This document shows positions 6,704-8,465 of a stretch of 8,465 nucleotides of DNA, in pieces. The notes beneath the pieces were generated by a model. That model was not told where the DNA came from. It did not search any database and saw only the letters and a list, made by a program, of their open reading frames with translations. The position numbers were made by a program, and so were the translations under genes. The stretch's first letter is position 1. Each line of letters begins with the position of its first letter. Where the stretch lies: positions 1-8,465 of the forward strand of contig JAFZBT010000018.1 in NCBI GenBank assembly GCA_017561615.1. Direction: 5' to 3'. The DNA is from Erysipelotrichaceae bacterium (lineage in GTDB: Bacteria > Bacillota_I > Bacilli_A > Erysipelotrichales > Erysipelotrichaceae).

Positions 6704-7245
6704 GAGTATATTTCGGCAGCTTCAACCCCGTCCACCGCGGCCACATGCAGATCGTCTACCGGCTGCTGGCCGACAACCTGGTCGACCGGGTCATCATCGT
6801 CGCCACCATGGAATACTGGGACAAGCAGTCGCTGATGCCGCTGGACACCCGGATCGCGATGCTGAAGCTCTACGAGAATGAGAACATCATCATCGACCGG
6901 TCTCATAACCAGGCGGAGAGGACCTATCAGCTCTTCCGCCAGCTGCATGAGGACTATCCGGATGACGAACTGTACTTCGTCATCGGCGCCGACAGCCTCA
7001 AGCGCTTTGACCAGTGGGTAAACTACCAGGAGCTGCTGCGCTATCCCTTCATCGTCGTCGAACGCGATGACATCGACATCACAGAAGCCATGGAGAAGCT
7101 GAACAAGCAGAACTACCTGATCATGCGCCGGGTGCGCAACGTCTCCTCCACCTATATCCGTGAACATCTGGATGAAAATCTGGAGGGAATGATCGACCGG
7201 GAAGTTCTGGAGATCATGCGTTCGCAGCGGGTTTTCATGGTATAG
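6694..7245 (+). CDS. nadD: Nicotinate-nucleotide adenylyltransferase
   Basis: A 183-residue nucleotidyltransferase that adenylates nicotinate mononucleotide to deamido-NAD. The family signatures are GSFNPVHRGH (8-17), with the HxGH pair His14 and His17 binding ATP, GADSLKRFDQW (98-108), and SSTYIR (151-156). Length is somewhat below the 190-210 usual for NadD. ATG 6694 overlaps the nadE stop by 10 bases and no Shine-Dalgarno sequence is evident before it, so translation probably depends on ribosomes finishing nadE. In many Bacillota nadD sits beside yqeK and rsfS; here it closes an NAD salvage operon, and no HD-domain gene follows. Preference for nicotinate over nicotinamide mononucleotide is inferred from the neighbours PncA, PncB and NadE. 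Confidence 0.92.
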   Translation: MRLGVYFGSFNPVHRGHMQIVYRLLADNLVDRVIIVATMEYWDKQSLMPLDTRIAMLKLYENENIIIDRSHNQAERTYQLFRQLHEDYPDDELYFVIGADSLKRFDQWVNYQELLRYPFIVVERDDIDITEAMEKLNKQNYLIMRRVRNVSSTYIREHLDENLEGMIDREVLEIMRSQRVFMV

Positions 7246-7251
7246 AACAGG

Positions 7252-7285
7252 ACAGACAGGGCCGGGGAAAACCGGTCTTTTCTGT
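7252..7285 (+). terminator. Long hairpin after nadD, probable terminator
   Basis: Arms 7252-7265 (ACAGACAGGGCCGG) and 7272-7285 (CCGGTCTTTTCTGT) pair with one mismatch and two G-T wobbles around a GGAAAA loop. The inner part, GGGCCGG with CCGGTCT, followed at once by TTT, could act as an intrinsic terminator. The T-run is short and interrupted, so termination may be partial. Confidence 0.55.
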
Positions 7286-7330
7286 GGTCGGAAGACGGGA
7301 AAACCTCATGGTCAAAATGGGCAAATTGTA

Positions 7331-7360
7331 TTGTTAAATAAGGCCTTTTTCTAGTAGAAT
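7331..7360 (+). promoter_or_regulatory. Probable glgB promoter
   Basis: TTGTTA (7331-7336) and TAGAAT (7355-7360) are separated by 18 bases and lie in the AT-rich gap before glgB. Predicted transcription would start near 7367, which leaves a very short leader before the GGAGGA site at 7369-7374, so the exact -10 is uncertain; a start further upstream is possible. Confidence 0.5.
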
Positions 7361-7381
7361 ATAGTAGCGGAGGACTTGGCT

Positions 7382-8465
7382 ATGGATCTTAATGCCCTTC
7401 AGAGTTTCTACGATGGTTACAGCGTCAACGCCTATGAGATCTTCGGAGCTCACATGACGGAAGACGGCACCATATTCAGACTTTACGCCCCCAACGCCAA
7501 GAGCGTCCGGCTGATTGGTGATTTCAACGGCTGGAACCGGGAGGCTGACCGTCTCTTCAAGTCGGATCTGGGTTTCTGGGAAACCAAGATCGGCGGCCTG
7601 CAGGAGTACGCCAGATACAAATACGTGATCGAAACCGCCAATGGGGAGTTCATCGAAAAGGCGGACCCCTATGGCTTTTATAATGAGAACCGTCCTGACT
7701 GGGGCAACAAGGTTGTCAGCCTTTACCACGACTGGCAGGATGGCGAATGGATGGCCAACCGCGACCGCAACTTCGCCAAGCCGATGAACATCTACGAAGT
7801 TCACATGGGCGGCTTCCGCCACAACTGGGCGGACCAGTGGCTCAACTACGGCGAAATGATCGACGTCATCATTCCCTACGTCAAGGAAATGGGATATACC
7901 CACATCGAACTGCTGCCGCTCAATGAGCACGCCCTGGACCAGAGCTGGGGTTATCAGCAGTTCGGCTACTTCTCGGTTACTTCCCGCTACGGCAGCCCCA
8001 GGCAGCTGATGGAATTCGTCGATGCCTGCCATAACAACGGCATCGGTGTCATCATGGACATCGTCATCGTCCACTTCCTGAAGGACAGCTTCGGCCTGGG
8101 CAACTTCGACGGCACGCCGCTGTACGAATCCAGCGATCCCAACTACGCCGAAAGCCAGTGGGGGACTCACTACTTCGACTTCAGCAAGAACGTCGTCAAG
8201 AGCTTCCTGCTCTCCAGCGCCGGCCTGTGGCTGGACAAGTACCACATGGACGGCCTGCGCGTGGATGCCGTAAGCAACCTCATTTACTTCCACGGTGACA
8301 AGCGCAAGGGGGAAAACACCGAAGCGATCAGCTTCATCAAGAGGATGAACTACCATCTCCACCAGAACTTCCCCAGCGCCATGACCATTGCCGAAGACTC
8401 CTCGGACTATCCCAAGGTCACTGGTGACCCCTCGGAGGGACTGGGCTTTGACTACAAGTGGGATC
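7382..8465 (+). CDS. glgB: 1,4-alpha-glucan branching enzyme (3' truncated)
   Basis: The frame is open from ATG 7382 to the window edge, giving 361 residues. GGAGGA at 7369-7374 is 7 bases upstream. The product makes alpha-1,6 branches in glycogen. A single N-terminal CBM48 domain (about residues 20-115, with LIGDFNGWN) precedes the GH13 barrel; the extra N-terminal module of E. coli GlgB is absent. Conserved GH13 regions are present: DIVIVH (226-231) in place of the usual DWVPAH, DGLRVDAV (290-297) with nucleophile Asp295 and Arg293, and IAEDSSDYP with acid/base Glu338; branching enzymes more often have AEES. WGYQQFGYFSVTSRYG matches the segment usually read WGYQxTGYFAPTSRYG, and GLGFDYKWD is typical of GlgB. 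Missing from the window are roughly the last third of the barrel and the C-terminal beta domain. It follows the NAD operon but has its own promoter region and no evident pathway link. Confidence 0.9.
   Translation, partial: MDLNALQSFYDGYSVNAYEIFGAHMTEDGTIFRLYAPNAKSVRLIGDFNGWNREADRLFKSDLGFWETKIGGLQEYARYKYVIETANGEFIEKADPYGFYNENRPDWGNKVVSLYHDWQDGEWMANRDRNFAKPMNIYEVHMGGFRHNWADQWLNYGEMIDVIIPYVKEMGYTHIELLPLNEHALDQSWGYQQFGYFSVTSRYGSPRQLMEFVDACHNNGIGVIMDIVIVHFLKDSFGLGNFDGTPLYESSDPNYAESQWGTHYFDFSKNVVKSFLLSSAGLWLDKYHMDGLRVDAVSNLIYFHGDKRKGENTEAISFIKRMNYHLHQNFPSAMTIAEDSSDYPKVTGDPSEGLGFDYKWD

Noticed and set aside
6612..6881. An 89-codon plus-strand frame across the nadE-nadD junction.
   Set aside because: It is out of frame with both conserved genes and its translation is arginine/proline-rich without a domain.
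7334..8362. A 342-codon open frame on the minus strand.
   Set aside because: It is opposite glgB, whose GH13 motifs are unmistakable, and its valine/aspartate-rich translation looks like a complement of GlgB codons.
1..8465. Mobile elements, CRISPR repeats, tRNA or rRNA genes.
   Set aside because: No transposase, integrase, direct-repeat array or structural RNA pattern was seen on either strand, and genes are co-oriented and metabolic.

Overview
The window looks like chromosomal DNA of a Bacillota (Firmicutes) bacterium. All eleven genes are on the plus strand and densely packed. Shine-Dalgarno sites are of the strong GGAGG type, and base composition is moderately GC-rich by eye. NAD metabolism is controlled here by an NrtR repressor, and the nicotinate phosphoribosyltransferase is of the E. 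coli type. An Erysipelotrichales-like host is possible, but that placement is a guess. There is no sign of mobile elements, CRISPR, or structural RNA genes.

Region 1 (1-3309) is the 3' part of an operon whose start lies outside the window. It holds an ADP-ribosylglycohydrolase-family protein (5' truncated), a PfkB/ribokinase-family kinase, an RmlD-like NAD(P)-dependent short-chain reductase/epimerase, and a divergent ribulose-/allulose-phosphate 3-epimerase-family TIM barrel. The genes overlap or nearly touch, and the unit ends in a clear intrinsic terminator. Read as a pathway, the set could hydrolyse an N- or O-glycoside, phosphorylate the freed sugar or nucleoside, and isomerise it into central metabolism. 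The true substrate cannot be read from the sequence. This is the least explained part of the window.

Region 2 (3310-7285) is an NAD salvage operon under its own promoter: nrtR, pncA, pncB, nadE, nadD. Together the enzymes form the full Preiss-Handler route: nicotinamide to nicotinate (PncA), to nicotinate mononucleotide (PncB), to deamido-NAD (NadD), to NAD (ammonia-dependent NadE). A 19-bp inverted repeat with 8-bp arms overlaps the promoter of nrtR and is the likely NrtR operator. A long hairpin follows nadD.

Region 3 (7286-8465) has a promoter and the first 361 codons of glgB, the glycogen branching enzyme, which runs off the window.

The notable idea is the neighbourhood of an ADP-ribosylglycohydrolase-family gene and an NrtR regulator whose family ligand is ADP-ribose and whose Nudix catalytic residues look largely intact. 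The two units may share ADP-ribose or ribose chemistry, but they are separated by a terminator, and only the second has a visible operator in the window.
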